A DNA stretch of 10,744 bases, taken from assembly GCA_009919985.1 (NCBI GenBank), contig RGAX01000083.1, positions 1 through 10,744 on the forward strand, read 5' to 3'. Shown piece after piece: positions 9,392 to 10,744 of the stretch; the stretch's first letter is position 1; every line of letters begins with the position of its first letter. The notes beneath the pieces were generated by a model. The model was not told the DNA's origin. It saw only the letters and a list, made by a program, of their open reading frames with translations, and did not search any database. The position numbers were made by a program, and so were the translations under genes. This DNA is from Opitutaceae bacterium. Its GTDB lineage: Bacteria > Verrucomicrobiota > Verrucomicrobiia > Opitutales > Opitutaceae.

Positions 9392-10744
9392 TCAGGCGAG
9401 TAGGCCTTTGATGACTTGGCCGTAGACATCGGTGAGACGGTAGCGGCGGCCTTGGAATTTGTAGGTAAGGCGCTCGTGATCTATGCCGAAAAGGTGCAAA
9501 ATCGTCGCGTGCAGGTCGTGGACGTGCACCGGATCCTTCGCGACGTTGTAGCCGTATTCGTCGGTCTCGCCGTAGGAAAGGCCCGGTTTCACGCCACCGC
9601 CCGCCATCCAAAGAGAGAAGCAGCGCGGGTGATGGTCGCGGCCAAAATTGTTCGCCGTCATGATGCCTTGGCAGTAGTTGGTCCGGCCAAACTCGCCGCC
9701 CCAGACGACGAGCGTGTCGTCGAGCATCCCGCGATTCTTAAGATCGGTTACGAGTGCGGCGGCGGCTTGGTCGGTTTGCAGGCACTCTTTTTTGATGCTG
9801 CCAGGCAGTGCGCCATGGTGGTCCCAATCTTGGTGATAGAGCTGTATGAACTTCACGCCGCGCTCGGCGAGACGGCGGGCGAGGAGGCAATTGGCGGCGA
9901 ACGAACCGGGCTTGCGTGCATCGGTACCGTAGGAGTCGACCACGTGCGCGGGTTCGTCTTTGAGGTCGGTGACTTCGGGCACGCTCGTCTGTAGGTTGAA
10001 CGCCATCTCGTAGTTGGAAATACGCGTGGAGATTTCGGCGTCGGGTGTACCTGCGAATTGGTGTTCGTGTAACTCGCGGAGCCGGTCTAGCGCCAGACGG
10101 CGATTTTCAGGCGAGACGCCGGCGGGGTTCCCGAGATAAAGGACGGGATCGGCGCCCGAGCGGAAGCGCACGCCTTGATGCTTGGCGGGGAGAAAACCCG
10201 AGCCCCAGAGGTGCGACATGAGCGGTTGGCCGCGTTTGTCTTTGGTGAGGAGAACGACGAAGGACGGCAGATTGTCGCTCGTGCTGCCGAGGCCGTAGTC
10301 GAGCCACGAACCGAAGCTCGGGCGACCGGGAATCTGCGAGCCGGTTTGCATGAACGTCACCCCCGGGCCGTGGTTGATCGAATCAGTGTGCATCGAGCGC
10401 ACCACGCAGAGATCATCTGCAATCTTCGCGGTATACGGGAGTAAGTCGCTGATCCACGCGCCGCTTTGTCCGTAACGAGAAAACTTAAACGGCGAGCCGG
10501 CGATTGGGATCGAGCTTTGGTTGCTCGACATGCCGGTGAGGCGTTGGCTGCCGCGCACGCTGTCGGGGAGTTGTTCGCCGTGCCGCTGGTTGAGCAGCGG
10601 TTTGTAATCGTACAGATCGAGCTGTGAGGGGCCGCCGGATTGAAACAGATAAATGATGCGCTTGGCCTTGGCGGCGAAGTGCGGGAGGCCGGGCAACGCG
10701 GGGCGACCGGGAAGCGGAGCCACTGCGGCCGGCGCAGCGGAGGC
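9392..10744 (-). CDS. DUF1501 protein, N-terminus cut by the window edge
   Basis: The C-terminal ~450 residues of a DUF1501 protein, a group related to the alkaline phosphatase/sulfatase fold and common in Planctomycetes and Verrucomicrobia. Its activity is not established. Family signs are KRIIYLFQSGGPSQLDLYDY near the visible N-terminus, GPGVTFMQTGSQIPGRPSFGSWLDYGLGS, LVVWGGEFGRTNYCQG, GRDHHPRCFSLWMAGGGVK and a final VHDLHATILHLFGIDHERL with a LTDVYGQVIKGLL tail. The frame is open to base 10744 (GCC TCC GCT ...). The in-frame GTG at 10723 is probably internal, since full proteins usually have 25-50 more residues with a twin-arginine type signal. In these phyla the gene is often next to a DUF1549/DUF1553 cytochrome-like gene, which would lie upstream to the right. 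The HugZ-like gene follows 8 bases downstream. Confidence 0.93.
   Translation of the reverse strand, partial: ASAAPAAVAPLPGRPALPGLPHFAAKAKRIIYLFQSGGPSQLDLYDYKPLLNQRHGEQLPDSVRGSQRLTGMSSNQSSIPIAGSPFKFSRYGQSGAWISDLLPYTAKIADDLCVVRSMHTDSINHGPGVTFMQTGSQIPGRPSFGSWLDYGLGSTSDNLPSFVVLLTKDKRGQPLMSHLWGSGFLPAKHQGVRFRSGADPVLYLGNPAGVSPENRRLALDRLRELHEHQFAGTPDAEISTRISNYEMAFNLQTSVPEVTDLKDEPAHVVDSYGTDARKPGSFAANCLLARRLAERGVKFIQLYHQDWDHHGALPGSIKKECLQTDQAAAALVTDLKNRGMLDDTLVVWGGEFGRTNYCQGIMTANNFGRDHHPRCFSLWMAGGGVKPGLSYGETDEYGYNVAKDPVHVHDLHATILHLFGIDHERLTYKFQGRRYRLTDVYGQVIKGLLA

Noticed and set aside
9416..9994. Plus-strand open frame opposite the DUF1501 gene
   Set aside because: Antisense to conserved DUF1501 motifs; no recognisable features.

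Overview
The window looks like chromosomal DNA of an environmental Gram-negative bacterium, most likely a verrucomicrobium of the Opitutaceae type. This is inferred from the gene mix: a XylR-type AraC regulator divergent from xylose isomerase, an exported PL10 pectate lyase, an exported ThuA-like protein, an exported S9A prolyl oligopeptidase and a DUF1501 protein. GC is high in the genes, and Shine-Dalgarno sequences are scarce. No sequence search was possible, so the lineage is a suggestion only.

Left part (1-1034). The first ~120 bases are AT-rich (about 38% GC by hand count) and hold no gene I can support. A two-gene higBA-type toxin-antitoxin operon follows on the minus strand, toxin first, with a 4-base ATGA overlap. 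A cluster of inverted repeats sits at the toxin start. Next come a strong intrinsic terminator (922-953) and an initiator tRNA-fMet gene (958-1034, minus) that encodes its own CCA and departs from the usual initiator pattern at several positions.

Middle part (1122-6635), carbohydrate genes. An exported pectate lyase (minus) is divergent from an exported ThuA-like protein (plus). The ThuA gene converges on a small lipoprotein gene of unknown role. Xylose isomerase (xylA, minus) lies upstream of the lipoprotein gene, separated by an intrinsic terminator. A XylR-like regulator (plus) is divergent from xylA across a ~150-base control region. Together these suggest breakdown of pectin- or hemicellulose-type plant polymers outside the cytoplasm and isomerisation of xylose inside it.

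Right part (6687-10744). An exported prolyl oligopeptidase with an intact Ser-Asp-His triad follows xylR on the plus strand. It converges, across a hairpin, on a minus-strand pair: a DUF1501 protein that runs off the right edge, then a HugZ/HutZ-like FMN-binding split-barrel protein.

Nothing in the window amounts to a clearly new multi-gene system. The points most worth a second look are the initiator tRNA variant, the operator/promoter layout at the higBA start (possibly a leaderless toxin mRNA), the possible island edge beside the tRNA, the xylA-xylR control region, and the hugZ-like/DUF1501 pairing.
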